Assembly (NCBI GenBank): GCA_003116995.1
Contig: BDSL01000005.1
Location: forward strand, 1,302,001-1,366,000
Direction of reading: 5' to 3'
DNA length: 64,000 bases
From: Yamagishiella unicocca
Taxonomy: Eukaryota; Chlorophyta; Chlorophyceae; Chlamydomonadales; Volvocaceae
In this document: positions 21,538 through 34,380 of the stretch, in pieces
Position numbering within the stretch: the stretch's first letter is position 1
Layout: every line of letters starts with the position of its first letter
Program-made: the position numbers and the translations under genes
Notes under the pieces: generated by a model
What the model saw: only the letters and a program-made list of their open reading frames with translations
What the model was told of the DNA's origin: nothing
Databases searched by the model: none

Positions 21538-24500
21538 CAGTGCTGTGCTGCGGCGTTGCGCTGAAAGAAGATTGTATGTCCTCGGGCCGGCAAGGTGGCC
21601 CAGAGCTTAAACGGGACCTTTCAAATGACCCTCTTCATCAACGCTTGGTTGGGTTAAGCGATGATGTAAGCTTGGCTAAGCGCGTTGACTGCCACAATCC
21701 GTCCTCGGATTTTATGGTAATCCAGCACAATGTGCGACGCCGCACTCACGCCGTCTAGCAAGCGAGAGATTCGCAGTGTACTTGGTGCGCTCTATTCTAT
21801 AGTCGGAAAGTTATAACGTCTACTGAAGCAGGAAGAGTTCCGAACGGGACCTGAAAGTTGAGTCCGACGTTGCGCAGGAGGGACTCTCTGCGAACAAGAT
21901 GTCTAGAGAACGTAGCTATATGTAAGTGGGAAACGATGCACTGATATGTGCGCGATGGTGTAACACAGTGCTCTAACTACTGCTGCCGATTCGAGGCCGC
22001 TGTATACGGGAACAATGCGGCCTACCTTTTGCGATCCTTGAAATCTAACGACCTGTGCGACTTGATACCCTGAAATAGGATACTGTATCTAGATGATTTC
22101 TACCTGACCCTGCTCGTTTCAAGCGTGCGACCATAGCACGCGAGCTGCTGGTAGTTGAGCAGTAAATGGCCCGTACGGACGTTCCAACCCAGAAGCTGCC
22201 CGTCACCTGGCCCCCAATGTCACTCAGCGTCACAACACACCAATACTTCACCCAAATATTACTAACTGGTGTGTCGCCACCAGTTTGTATGGCTTGGGGC
22301 CCCACGGCCTACCTGCCCCCGCGTCCCGCCCATTGCGCGCATTCGAAGCATCACCTTTCCAACATGTGCAGCCCCGCCCTCGTCCACTTCCCTTGCCTGG
22401 ACGATTGATCTAAACACAGAGATTTACTACGACGCTTCCATCGTTGTGCCGTATCCGTATGGGCGTGGGCACCAGCTTCGGAGGTGCTTCTGTAACTGGG
22501 ATCACACTTCCAGTGATTAGGCCACCCAACAACGACGACATTCATTGCCTCAAGCAATTTCAAAAAATAGCTGCAGATGGCTGCGCTCAGCTTCAGAATC
22601 CTAGCTAGAACTCCTGCCTCACACATTGCAATTTTGGCGGGCGCGCAAGGATAGGTAGGAAAGGACAAAGATCTGAACCTCGTGGATTGGAAGGTTCTGC
22701 ATCGGAAAATTAAGCTTGACAATGTATGATTCCAAAAATTAGCTTGAAAACTCCTTGCGATGGCCGTTTCAGAACCAGCTCTGGCCAGCTGATATATAGA
22801 TGTATGGTGCGGCCTAGCTGCAGCAAGCACCCTTTGCAACGGCGCTACGCTGCATCCTATTGGTCATCAATCCAGAAAATTATACGAACGTTGTGAAAGG
22901 TGTCCCAGTCCGGCTCCATGGCCGCAACACTACTGCCGTGCGTTGGTTGCCGATATGACACCGCGCATCGCACCCCGCGTCGCCATCGTGTGGAGCATAA
23001 ACAGCCCAAGAGCCTCTCCACAACATCATCAGCACGATTGGCACATCCCTCCTGCTGCATATATCAACCCATCGAGAATGACGGAGGCACTACCTACTGG
23101 CCGCATGCAGGTGGGGCAGCCCGCACAACCCATTTGCCAAACCACTACTTGCTATTATGGGAATTAGTTGGGCGACACCGAACAGAAAGTCACGGCCACT
23201 CGGCGTACGACCACGAAATATACTCATGGGCCTGGGGCCTGCCATAAGGGGCGTTGCCAAGGATAATCCATTGTCGATATAGCTGAAGTAATAAGCGATA
23301 ATTGTGGGGTTCGTACGCGGTGTCAGGCGGTGTCATCTATATCCGCGCATCGGCAGCATGCGGCTGAAATACCTGAGGGGCAGCACGGCAGCAGCTGCTG
23401 TTTACTGCCTGCGTGGCCACCGAATGCACTCCCGGCCCTTCTCCTGGCGCCTTCCAACAGCCTGCCGTCACTGTGGTGTCCGGCGGGCCCCAAGGAAACG
23501 TAAAGCCGTGATGCGGTACTGGACGGCGGTACACTGGCGGAAGAGCGCCCAGGATGACTTGCACAGTAGCCAGAGGTAGGCTGCATGCCACTCCAATATG
23601 CTGCATGTGAAAGGCAACGTGCTCCCATAGCTCCTGAACCTGCGGCAGGCTGCTGGCTGGGATCCGGCATGCCCGCCTGTCACATTTCGCCGTTACGATC
23701 GTCTTCCGCAATTTTTCTAACACGAATGCCCTCCATAGTGTGCTTGAAGCCCTTGAAATAGGACATTACATTCTGAAAATCTGTCTAGCTCTCTTCGCGT
23801 ACCTCCCTTCCGTCCGTCGATTCCATCAGGCAGGGATGCCAAACGCTCCCCGTACGGTAATGGCTGGAGAATGCGATCGTTTTAGTCTGCTATTGCACAC
23901 CTGAAGCTGCTACGGTGGCATTCAGCTACGAGCTCAACGGCACAGATTATACTGCTGTCCTGGGGTCTGAGCCAGCCTCATTAGGCGACCATGGCGGGCG
24001 GCAATTCATGTCCCCCATGTAACTGGCTGCTGCTTGAGAACGCGGTCGCTGAAACGGATTGATTAATCGAACGACGGAGCTACAGAATGGTAGATTTCCT
24101 TGGCAGCTGCACGTGATCCCATGTTTGAGTGTATTGTCGGCATGTATGAACCCTTCAAAAACGACGTCCTGGTAAGGGCGAGTGATGTGCCCCCATAGAG
24201 TACAGCCACAAAGTCGTCGCTGCTCCCATACGCACAACTGTGCAGTCGATCGGCACCAGAGGCAGAGAGGCTGGGCTTCCGCCCCTTCCGCTCGCGACGC
24301 GGCGTTGGAAACAACACTAGACAGCAGCCTGCAGACTGCATCTGGGGCGGGCGCAGCACCTGAGGCCTAACGTACGCCCAAGAATGGCAAGAAACAGCGG
24401 AAATGACAAAAGAATGACTCGTATGCATGCAAGCAGTAATATCGACAGACTCTAGGAAACAAAAAACTCTACAATTCGGTGCCCACTCGTTCGCCGGTGC

Positions 24501-25543
24501 CCACTACCGCTCCTGCCACACCCCAGAAAACTGCGACCAGCTCGGCAGAACAACACATCCTTGCGAGGCACTTACCACCATGCGGCGTCAACACCGTTAT
24601 GCCATGCAACCCACTGCTTCTGAAGTGGGCGGCCCGGATGGTCAAAGAGCACGCGCCGGAAGGGCGCCTTGCCCTTGGCCACTCCGCGCCCCGGTACCAA
24701 AAGGATGCGCATACCGGTAGAGCGCCACCTCAGCCCGCGCGTCTCTCACTTCTGGTCTGCCGCACCTACATCTGCTTGTGGAAATGAGGATAAGCTCCCA
24801 TTCATGGACTCCCAGCGGGCGCTCTCGCGCCAGCGCCAGAGCGAAACACGTGCTCTTAACGACGACAAATACGGTACGCGTCCCACCTGCTCCTTCCTTT
24901 TTTGTATGCCACACACATCCCGTGTTTGCACCTCGACACACTGCAAGGGTGCCGTCAAGTAGTAGAGCATTTTTTAAGGCGAAAGCAACGCCTCCCATCC
25001 GACGTCAGACATTATCGTACCCTTTGTTGCAAGTACGATATACAGATACTGGTACAATTCGCGACAAAAGGCATCCCGCGGCGCGCCCGCGCTCGCGTTG
25101 CTCGCTTCACGTTTTGAACGTAAGCGCAGCTAAAAAATATCTCGTGACTGATACCGTGATACGGCATGCCGTACATAACATACACTTTCTGTTACCAAGG
25201 GCGCTGCGAACTCCTGCGCAGTCCAACCTGCGCGTTCCCGAAATCGTAATCGAGGAGCAGCGCCCGCTGCTCCGCCCCGTCCAAAGGTCAATCCTCGTCG
25301 CAGGCGCGCTGCCTGGGTGGCTGTTCTACACCGCACCGCAACGTGGCGCCGCGTTTGCACCCCCCCTACGCCCAATCGAGTGCCGTGGTCCGTGATGCGG
25401 ACCCCCACAATGGACAAGCCTCCCTCCGCCTGCCGCACGACTCCAGTCACTGCATACGCAAGCCGCGTTCTGACCCAAATCACCCAGCAGCGGAACTTGT
25501 CCAGTTGGCCTGCCGCGCCCCTCCCCGCCGTGGTGGCGCCCCA
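21538..25543. other. Spacer, no supported gene
   Basis: This is the 5' flank of the MYB gene and the 3' flank of the ankyrin-like gene. A GC-richer island at about 23340-23720 has an open minus frame (LPQVQELWEHVAFHMQ near its start) without recognisable family or splice partners. Around 24240-24370 there is a short open plus frame. Both are too weak to call. Confidence 0.5.
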
Positions 25544-27820
25544 TCACTGCGCCGCTGCTGGCTGCTCCTGCTGTTGCTTCTGGTGCTTCTGGTGCTGACC
25601 CTGAATCCACGTCAGCAAGTGCTCTTCATCCTGCCTCCGTAGGCGCGCCACTCGCTCCGCCGCGGCCCAGTCCACGGGGCAGCCCTCCGCCGCCAGCCAG
25701 TCCAGCACGTCCATGTCGCAGCACCAGCCCAGGTCGCTGCTGCTGCTGGACTCCTCGTCCGTAGCCAGGCATACCGCGCGCGTGAAGGTGCTGCCATCAG
25801 CACTCCAGGGGCAGCCCAGCTTGCGCAGGCACTCAAGGACCACGTAGTCGCCGTTGTAGCCGGCCCAGAGGTAGGGCTCGCCGTCGTCCTGGACCCAGTA
25901 CGGCAACAGCAACGAGCAGTACGGGCAACAGAGTGCTGGCTTGGAACCAGGCGAGTGGTCGCGGGGTGCCTAGCTGTGGCCCCGCTCCCGTCTGCCATGC
26001 GAATCACGTTGGCATGTGCCCAGAGGCCCAGAGAAACATTATAACCATTTTTGCCAGGCCGTGCTATGACCATTCCCCCTCCTTACGGTGCTTTTGGGGT
26101 TATTAGCCCTGATACCAACTGCACCTCCCCCCTCCCTTTAGCCGCCCTTTGGGCCCCTTCACAGCCGCTCGCGCCCACCGTAACCCAGTACTACAGGCCA
26201 GGCAACACTCACCCCCATCGGGCAGCCGTTCGCCGCCAGCCACTCCAGCTGCTCCACGCAGCCCACCCAGGCGCACCACGCAAACGTGCTAGACTCCCAC
26301 GGGCAGCCGTGCCTCCGCAGCCATTCCAGGAGCGCCATGCTGCCCGACTCCGCCGCGGCGCTGAAGACGCGAGCCACAAGCGGCGCGCCGCGCGCCTCCA
26401 CCAGCCAGGCCACCACCGCCAGGTGGCCCCCCCGCGCCGCCGCCTGCACCGCCTCCTCGGCGCTAATAAGGCCCCCCTGGGCGTGAAGCGCCTGCAGCAC
26501 GCCGAGGTGCCCCCGCTCTGCGGCGAGGTACGCCGCCCGGCCCTCTGTCACCTCCACTCCGGTGTCAAACACCTGGCGCAGAGCGTTCGTGTCTCCACGC
26601 CGAGCCGCGGCACACGCCACCCAGGCGTTGACCGGGTAGCCGCGCTGCTGAAGCCACGCCAGGCGGACCGACGGGGACGCGCCCCCGGGAGTCTCCGCGG
26701 CGCTCTCGCAGGCGCTGGCGGTCCGTGGGTAGCCGCGGCTCCGAAGCCACTCGACCTTGGCCTGCCAGTCCGGCGTGGCACTGCCCGCGGCAGCGGCCAT
26801 AACCGCTGACGCCGCAGGCTCGTCTAGCCGTCCAAAGCCGTCCCCAATGGCCCCACCGCCGCGGCTGGTGTCCACGTAGGCTCCGTGGACTCGCTGCAGC
26901 GTCCGAAGGTCACAACCCTCCGCCACGGCGGCGACCAGCTTGCCTACTCCGACGCGCTCGCGCGACAGGGGCCGCAGCAGGCGATCCATGAGGCCAACGT
27001 GACCGCCGCGAGCGGCGGCGCGCGGGCCGCGCCCACCCAGGGGAGCGCCGGCTTCGAGGAGCCACTCGCACAGCTCCTGGTGCCCCGCGCCTGCCGCGAC
27101 GGAGAGCAGCCGCCTGAGCCGGTGGGGGCAGCCCTGCTCTATCAGCCACTTGCACACCTTGAGGCGGCCGCCGCGGGCGGCTGCCTCCGCGACGTCCTCG
27201 CTCCAGGGGCACTCTACGGAGTGGCCGAGCCAGCGGCAGACGTTGAGGCGCCCAGCCTCCGCAGCGGCAGCGAAGACCTCGGTGGTGAAGAGGGCAAACT
27301 CGGGCCGCTCAAAAAGGAGTTTAAGGTTTGTGATGCTGCCGCTTGCGGCGGTGAGGCACAGCAGTTTGACCCGGTTCTCCAGCGTTAGGTTGCGGATGGC
27401 CTCAGGCCCATCCCAATGGTGCGAGAATGCATGGTGCGGCACCGGTCGCGAAAGCTGGATGACCTTATGATGCGATGAAGAGAACTGACTTGCTGCTGCC
27501 TTGTTGATTAACCGCAGAGTCGCGGGAACTTCGTTGGGAGGAAGGAAAGTAGCAATATGGTCCGCCAGCTCTGGCTGAAGCTGTGGCCAAATCCGTGGTG
27601 TGAAAATCGCCTTCCTCGCCGGCACCTGCTCGGATCGCCGTTGCACGGCGGTTCGATCCATCGGTCGCCATCGCAGGGTTGACCGATTCCTTAACGACCT
27701 TGCCACTATACGTAGCGGAATAGATGCAAGGCAGACGATTATACTCGCTAACAGCCTGCCCAGCGGCTTCATCGGTGTTGGCCCTAGTCCTCGACCCACT
27801 ACATGTCTGGGATGGTTCAT
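25544..27820 (-). CDS. F-box-like and ankyrin-like repeat protein
   Basis: Two exons: 27820-26213 and 25888-25544 (TGA). The GGG|GTGAGT donor and GTCCAG acceptor are phase 0 and give 650 codons. Residues 78-113 (IWPQLQPELADHIATFL...RLINKAAASQF) look like an F-box-type helical motif. The rest is a long array of degenerate ankyrin-like units of the algal type, with cores such as AAAEAGRLNVCRWL, AAARGGRLKVCKWLIEQGCP, AAAESGSMALLEWLRRHGCPW and, in exon 2, VVLECLRKLGCPW and MDVLDWLAAEGCP. A Gln-rich tail ends the protein. Such proteins are expected to recruit substrates to SCF ubiquitin ligases, but the F-box is weak and no partner is visible. The start is uncertain: ATG at 27820, or Met54 at 27661, which would drop a hydrophobic stretch (residues 23-38). 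Confidence 0.86.
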
Positions 27821-28381
27821 CTGGACGTGTATCAGCTACTATAGTTGTTTCCTGTTGGCCTCAAGACATATCAGTAATGATGAACAAGTGCCCAAGGGTG
27901 TGATTTTGCAAAACAAATCCAAGTCTTGGCTCCAGCAGCTCCGGAAGTTTCGCCGTGGTTTCGATGAATGCTACCGGTGTCCATAGGCCCGCTTAGGCTC
28001 CCTCTGCCGCAATGACTAATTGCATAATGAATCATGTTAACACCGCACCAGATACGTAGCATGTTCGCGGTGCACGTATGACGTCACGACCTCAACCTAG
28101 GATTGCACCCTGGACTCAAGCCAAGGACGATTCAGCAGTGCTCAGGGCCATAGATAACCGAAATAAAAATCAAGTCCCGGTCTTTTCTTTGCCTCCATAT
28201 GACCTTCGATCTTCCGAACACACCGCTTCTCTCCGCCCGCCCTCCACATGCCCCGTCGTCTAGCACCGGCATCGCGACGCCTCACGTGCCCCCCAAAGGC
28301 ATGCCCGTAAACGGGGTCGTCCACAATACTCACACACAAGCCACCGCTCGCGCTGGTACCATTAAAGCACAGCCGCTGCCG
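27821..28381. other. Short intergenic region
   Basis: It lies between the start of the F-box-like gene and the stop of the ferredoxin gene, both on the minus strand, so it must hold the former's promoter and the latter's 3' UTR. No minus-strand TGTAA was found in it, and no other feature stands out. Confidence 0.5.
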
Positions 28382-29913
28382 CTACTTTGGATCCACCTTA
28401 ATGCGGTACTCCTCCACTGGCTGTCCCCCGATGATGTGATCTTGCAGGATCCGCTCCAGAACCTCCGGCGTGCAGCTGTGGTAGTAAACCTGGCGAGTCC
28501 AATGGAGGTTGTAAAGGGTTTGTTCATGGGGCGCCGCGACGGGGCCTCTTGCAGCCGAAGGGCAGGAGACGGGAGAGTTAGAGGGGAGTGAGCCCAGGCG
28601 CAGACCCAGGGGCGCTGACTGGGGCCATGCCCTCCACCTTCTGCCCTCCCCGACCGGCTGTACACAGCAGAATTTGAACTTGCAGCAGCAGCAGCAGCAT
28701 TCTTCAATATCGGCGGCAACTCGGGTCAGTGCCCACCTGGTCGGGGTACACTACTGCGATCGGACCCATAGCGCACACCCGCAAGCAGTTGGCCTTGGTG
28801 CGCCAAAACGGCCGCTCGCCTGTCTCCAGCCCCAGCTCCTGTGGGGCATTGTGCGGTGGCGGTGCGGGGAGTCGAACCTTGCCAACTGCAGTGCGGTGAA
28901 CTGCTGGTCTATCCCTTTCCCTTGCCAAAGTCGCGCGGGGTGTGCAGCGGCCGCGAAAGCGGATGGACTGATGGGCGCGAGACGTGCTCCCGATGGCAGG
29001 ACGTCTGGCTGGGTGCCTTCCTCTTCCCCCGCCCGGCTGGCCCCCTGCCGCCCACCTTGCACCGCTTCTTCAAGTAGTCCCAGCTCTTGATGCCATCGCC
29101 CTGAGGGAGGGAGCGAGGGAGGGAGGGAGGGAGGGCAGGGCAGAGCGTGCAAGCGGAGGTGCTGCGGAAAGGTGGAAAGGGGTTGCGGGGCGGGCAGTAG
29201 GAGGGGCAGGGCGCCCCAGCAAGTTGCAGAGTTGCAGAACAAAAAACTGTGTACCTACACCTCGCGTGTGCGCGGACCGCGTCGTCGCGGTTGCACTGTC
29301 GTACCTTGCTGCAGCACTTTGCCACCGTCTGGTCGGAGCACAGGAACAGGTGGCTCCCCGGCTTGTTGATGCGGAGGCTGGCAGCCATGCGCCGCATGGC
29401 GGCCTCCCCGAGGGGGCCTGCGGAGGCAGCGACGCCAGCAGCAACCACCGTGGCAGCGACGAAGCTGATGGCAGGAGTGGCAGCATCAAGCTGTTCTTCA
29501 AGCCCCGGTACGCGTGAGGCATGCATCGGCGTCCTCGCGCCCCGGCTGCTCCTGCTCCTGCCCCTAAGCCCTGTCCGCTAGCCAAAGCCGCATCCAATGC
29601 AAGCCCACAGGGCAGCTCCGAGCCAGGGGGGGGGTGCCGCAGCCATCCCCACGTGCCGCAGCCACCCCCACGTGCCGCGCTCTGGAGCGGATCGTGCCCT
29701 TCCTGGAGACGACGGGGACTCACCCGTGACGGTGCTGTAGTCAATGGACCCCAGGGAGGAGCCGGACGCGTCCGCCGCCGCGGCGGAGGGGCATATGGAG
29801 GAGGGGCGGTGCGGGCCGTACGGAAGCCCGGCGGCAGCGGAGGCGGCCGGGCCGCGCGGGAGCAGTGCGGCTGGCAGCAAGCGGCTGGAGGAGCGGACTA
29901 GGGTACGGCAGGC
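28382..29913 (-). CDS. Thioredoxin-like [2Fe-2S] ferredoxin, 5' end unresolved
   Basis: Exons 29913-29724, 29417-29305, 29100-29056, 28838-28737, 28489-28382 (TAG), phases 1/0/0/0. The joined C-terminal domain reads GSHLFLCSDQTVAKCC, then SWDYLKKRCK|ELGL, then RTKANCLRVCAMGPIAVVYP, then VYYHSCTPEVLERIL and IIGGQPVEEY. This is the signature of thioredoxin-fold [2Fe-2S] ferredoxins common in cyanobacteria and chloroplasts. Probable cluster ligands are the Cys of FLC, one Cys of KCC and both Cys of NCLRVC. The exon 29913-29724 is Ala/Ser/Arg/Pro-rich (RSSSRLLPAALLPRG) and resembles an organelle transit peptide. The initiator exon further upstream was not identified. Role: electron transfer, probably in the plastid (inferred). 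Confidence 0.88.
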
Positions 29914-30895
29914 CTGCAGCGGCAGCAGCGGCAGCAGCGGCAGCAGTGTAGCGGCAGCAGTTGTACTGTGGGGTCACTGCGGGCATATGGGGCAGCCTGG
30001 GATGCAGGCAAAGGCCGTGATGGTGTGACGAGCGTCGCGGGTGGTATTTGTGGGGATATGGTGAGAGGGAGGGAAGCAGGCAGGAGGGCGTTTATTGGCG
30101 GCTGGTGCTGACTAGGAGGTTGCTGAGTTTAGCAAAGGGCCTGGCGGCTGAGGATAGTTTGGGCAACCCGGCCTTTAATGGGTTGCCGCTGCACGACGCC
30201 CTATCCCAGCATTTAACAACCCACCGCTTCCCAACACGAGGATACCCACCCTGACTGGCCCACTGCTGGTACGCATGTTGCCCGCAAATAAATAGCCTCA
30301 AGCTCCGACAGCGCTCCGACTGGCCTGATGGCTGCAAACCTTTGACGTTTGAGCCCGCTGTACCACTAATCACGCTTGCTACAAAGACTGTGATTGCAGA
30401 GATGGTAGTTCGTATACTGGTGGCAAGAGAAAACTGTTTATTTGGCGACTGGGGCAACGGTTTCGCCGCGATGGCAAGCCTAATCAGTACTTTTGCGTTG
30501 CATTCGAACTGGCTTTAGAGTACGAAATCGATCAGACGCTGTGGCGAGTAATTTCTGACTTGCAAAGGCGCTGTACGACGAACTGCCTTCCGCTGGAACT
30601 GCTGGCGCACGACAGCTGACACGGGCGTCTGGGGAAATGAGCAAGACGGCAAAATCGCTGTCAATTACTCGTCATGAAGTTGTGATCTTGCAGATTAACC
30701 TGGCAGGGATGGACCTATCCATGTCCGCATTACTCAACCATACCTCCATACAACAAACGCGATGATTCAACATGTAAAACAGCATTGACAGGACGGTATC
30801 CGTGTGGCTTATGAGGATGAAATTAGCGCACAGAATGCACTGGTCGCAAGCATCCGCTTCAAGTCACGCCGGAGTCTTCTAGCTTCCCTCCTCTT
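29914..30895. other. Divergent 5' region
   Basis: It separates the minus-strand ferredoxin gene from the plus-strand mTERF-like gene and should hold both promoters and the missing first ferredoxin exon. There is a GGCAGCAGC microsatellite at 29915-29962. The rest is AT-richer with no recognised signal. Confidence 0.45.
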
Positions 30896-33800
30896 ATGTC
30901 TCCTGCTTTCAGAGCGGTACGTGCGGGTGGCGCTGGGATGCCGGCCCACGGGCCTTCCCGCCGTCCAGACCGGGCGCAACCACGTCCTACTACCCCAGCA
31001 CCCCAGCAGCCACAGCCACAGCTGCCAGGGGGGAAGGTGTCTGGTTCGTCAGGGGAGTACAGGCGGCTGCAGCATGAAGGCCAGAGACCTGACTGCGGTC
31101 GCGGCGATGGTGATGGCGGAGGTGTCCGGGGCATTTTGGGGGCCGGCAGCAGCGGTGGGCGTCTCGCCCGGGGCACCGGCAGCAGCATCCCCGCAGGCGG
31201 TGGTGACCGCTGTGGTGACAGCGACGATGAGTACGATGAGTACGACGAGTACGACGAGCGCGATGAGGACGGTGATGACGATGAAGCGACTCCAGGGAGG
31301 GGCCTTCAGTCCGGCCTGGCGAAGGAGCTGAGGGAGCTGGAGAGGCTGTACGGCGCAAGTACGTGGTCGTCGGGGGGAGCCAGGGGCGCCTGTAAGGGAT
31401 GGGGGCGAGGGCCGATGGAGCGCTGTGGGTTGGTGGGTGGGTGGGTGGGCGGTTGGTTGGTATGTTGTGGGGGAAGGACTAGGAAGGCTTGCGCGGCGAA
31501 CGGCGTCCAAGGTAAAGAGTGGACTATTTGTCATTCTGGACGCGCGTTTCCTCACGGCATAACCCCACGCTTGTCGAACCGCCCTCCCCCGACCCGCCGC
31601 CCGTTGCCCGGTCCAACCAATCGACCAACCGTCCAACCGACCAACCGTCCCGCCCACCCACCCACCAACAAACAAACCGCCTGCAGCGGACCGCACCCGC
31701 TCCAGCCACCGCAGCCGCCAGGACCGCCTGGATCGCAGGTCGTTGGCGCGGGAGGAGCTGTACGGCACTCGTCACCGCGACGCCGACGTGCGGCTGCTGG
31801 CGCTCCGGCGGGAGGCGGCGGCGGCGGGGACGCTGCGGCGGCGGGGTCGCTTCGCCGCCGACGACGCGATGCCTCGCCCCTCCACCTGGCACAAGCTGCC
31901 AGCGGGGCTGCAGCGGCAGATACGTAAGGCATGGATGCGCGTGGTGAACAAGAGACGGAGTCAGAATGCCGCAGCCTCTGTTTGCAGAGTGGGACAGCTC
32001 GGGGTCTGTTTGCAGAGTGGGACAGCTCGGGGTCTGTTTGCAGAGTGGGACAGCTCGGGGTCTGTTTGCAGAGTGGGACAGCTCGGGGTCTGTTTGCAGA
32101 GTGGGACAGCTCGGGGTCTGTTTGCAGAGTGGGACAGGCTCTGGGTCTGGGATTCTGGGGTTCTGGGGCTGGGGTTGCACCCAGGCTGCGGCTAAGCGGG
32201 TCGTGCTGCGGAGCCAGCCCCTGCGGGCAGGACTGCGCCCCTCCCTGTCCACCATCACCACCATAACCCCACCACGACCGGGGGGGCCGCGGGGGGGGCC
32301 GCCCGCGGGGGCCTCCCTTTTCTTCCACCACCATGATCCGCCTTCCTGCCCCCCTGCCTCGCCCTCCGCTGCTGCCCTGGCTCCCACCCACCCCCAAACG
32401 GGTTTTTCCTCGTGCACGGGTTTTCCTTGCCACCCCCCAGTGGACGAGCGAGCCAGCGCTCTGCAGGACGCGGTTGGGCTGTCGCTGCCGGCGGGCCGTC
32501 AGCTCTACCTGGCGGCGCCGGCACTGCTGTGCGACATATCGTACGGCGTGGCGGCGCGGCTGCGGGCCCTGGCGGCATGCATGACGGTCACGGCGGAGGG
32601 CGCGGCGGCGGCGGTAGGGCGGAGGGGCGGAAGGGGGCGGAGGGCGCGGCGGAGGGCGCGGCGGGGGCGGCGGCGGCGGCTGTAAGGCATAGGGCGCCGG
32701 GGACCAGGCGGACTGGAAGGGGCACGGCTGCTTGGGGTATCGTTAGGGTTCCCGTCCTGGCGCTCATGTTCTGCTGGTAGTTGTGAAACGCCGTCCTGGC
32801 GCTCATGTTCTGCTGGTAGCTGTGAAAGGCCGTCCTACGGCATGTGATGCAAGCACGCGAGGAGTGTGTTTCGCCTCACTCCCTGGTTGCGGCCCCACAG
32901 ATAGCCTCCCGGCCGCTGCTGGCGGAGCTGCGCGTCGACCAGCTAGAGGTACGGCAGCGTCGGGGACTGCGGGGTGGCCGGAGTGGGGAGGAAGTACGGA
33001 CGAGGGCGTGGTGTGGTCAGGGGTTCGGAGGAGCGGGAGCACGAAACCGTATTCCGCCGTTGACTCGGGATCTGCACCTCGCTTCCCTCCCACCCCCGTT
33101 TGCCTTCGTTTTTGTAACCCCCTCGCTTCTGTAACCCCCCGCCCCTTTCTCCCCACCTGTCAGGCGACTGCGGCGGAGCTGGCGGTGTGGCACGGCGGCG
33201 GCCTGCCCCTCAGCGTGGCGCTGCAGCGGCTGGCAGAGGAGCCCTCCCTGGCGTCAGACGGCCCCGCGGCGCTCATCGCCAGGTACGGCATGACGTCATC
33301 TTTCAGGCGGGCCGTGTAACCGGGTCTCAGAACCACCCCACAGCGACCCCACCCGACAGCGACAACCCCAACAACCCCAACAACCCCAACGACCCCAACA
33401 ACCCCAACAACCCCAACGACCCCAACAACCCCAACAACCCCAACGACCCCAGCGGCAATCCTCTTAACATCACTGTACACTACCTCCGCCAAGCCCCCGA
33501 CGTCGTGCACCCACGACTCCAACCCACCAGGTGCAATGCTCTGAGTGAGGCGCTGGCGCTGCCCCGGCCAGCCGCGCTGCAGCTGCTGCTGCGCCAGCCT
33601 CGCCTCATGGCGGTCGACCCCAGGAACATCCCCACCCGCGCAGCGGCGGCACAGCGCGTTGTACGGATGGCGGCGGGAATGACGACGGCTGGACGAGCGG
33701 CGGCGGCGGCGGCGGCGGCGCTAGCCGCCCCGCCTGCCGGTCTGCTGCTGTGCAGTGGATCCCAGGTGAGGCTGGCCGCTGGGCGGGGCTGGAACTCACC

Positions 33801-34348
33801 CGTGCTGCTTCCCGTGCTGCTTGCCGTACTGCGTCGTAACTATCACCCCACTCCACCCCACCCGGCCCCACCCCACCTCACCCCATCCGCCCTCCCTCTG
33901 CTCCGCTGCCGGTCCCCCGACTTTGCTCTCCACCCCGCCACCATCTCATGCTGCGATAGATGGGCGCCTGCCTGGCTCTCCTGCAGCGACTTCTCTCGCT
34001 GACTCCGCCCGCCGCGGCGGCGCTCCTGGCGGCGCAGCCGGCACTGGCGCTGCAGCCTCCGTCGGCCCTGGCGGCCGCAGTGGATTTCCTGTGCACCCAC
34101 CTGCCCGCACCGCCGCCGCAGTTGACGGGCCCGTCGTCACCGGCGCTGCTCGAGCTGATGCAGCTGCGGCCTCAGCCGGGGCAGGAGCCGGGGGTGCTGC
34201 GAAGCGAGGCGGAGCTGGGGACACCCAGGCCAGCGCAGGGTGAGCAGGCGAGCAAAGGTCGTCCCAGCGGCAGCCGGCAGCCGCAGCCAACTCCGCAGCA
34301 ACAGCAGCAGCAGCAACAGCAGCCGCATTTGAGGCAGCAGCGTAGGGC

Positions 34349-34380
<32 letters not shown>

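Noticed and set aside
28860..28920. tRNA-like T-arm (GGTTCGACTCC, minus strand)
   Set aside because: No matching acceptor stem, D-arm or anticodon arm could be formed around it.
28380..29526. Ferredoxin start at ATG 29526
   Set aside because: A strong acceptor at 29418 joins in phase to a coding exon at 29913-29724, so this ATG lies in an intron of the better model.
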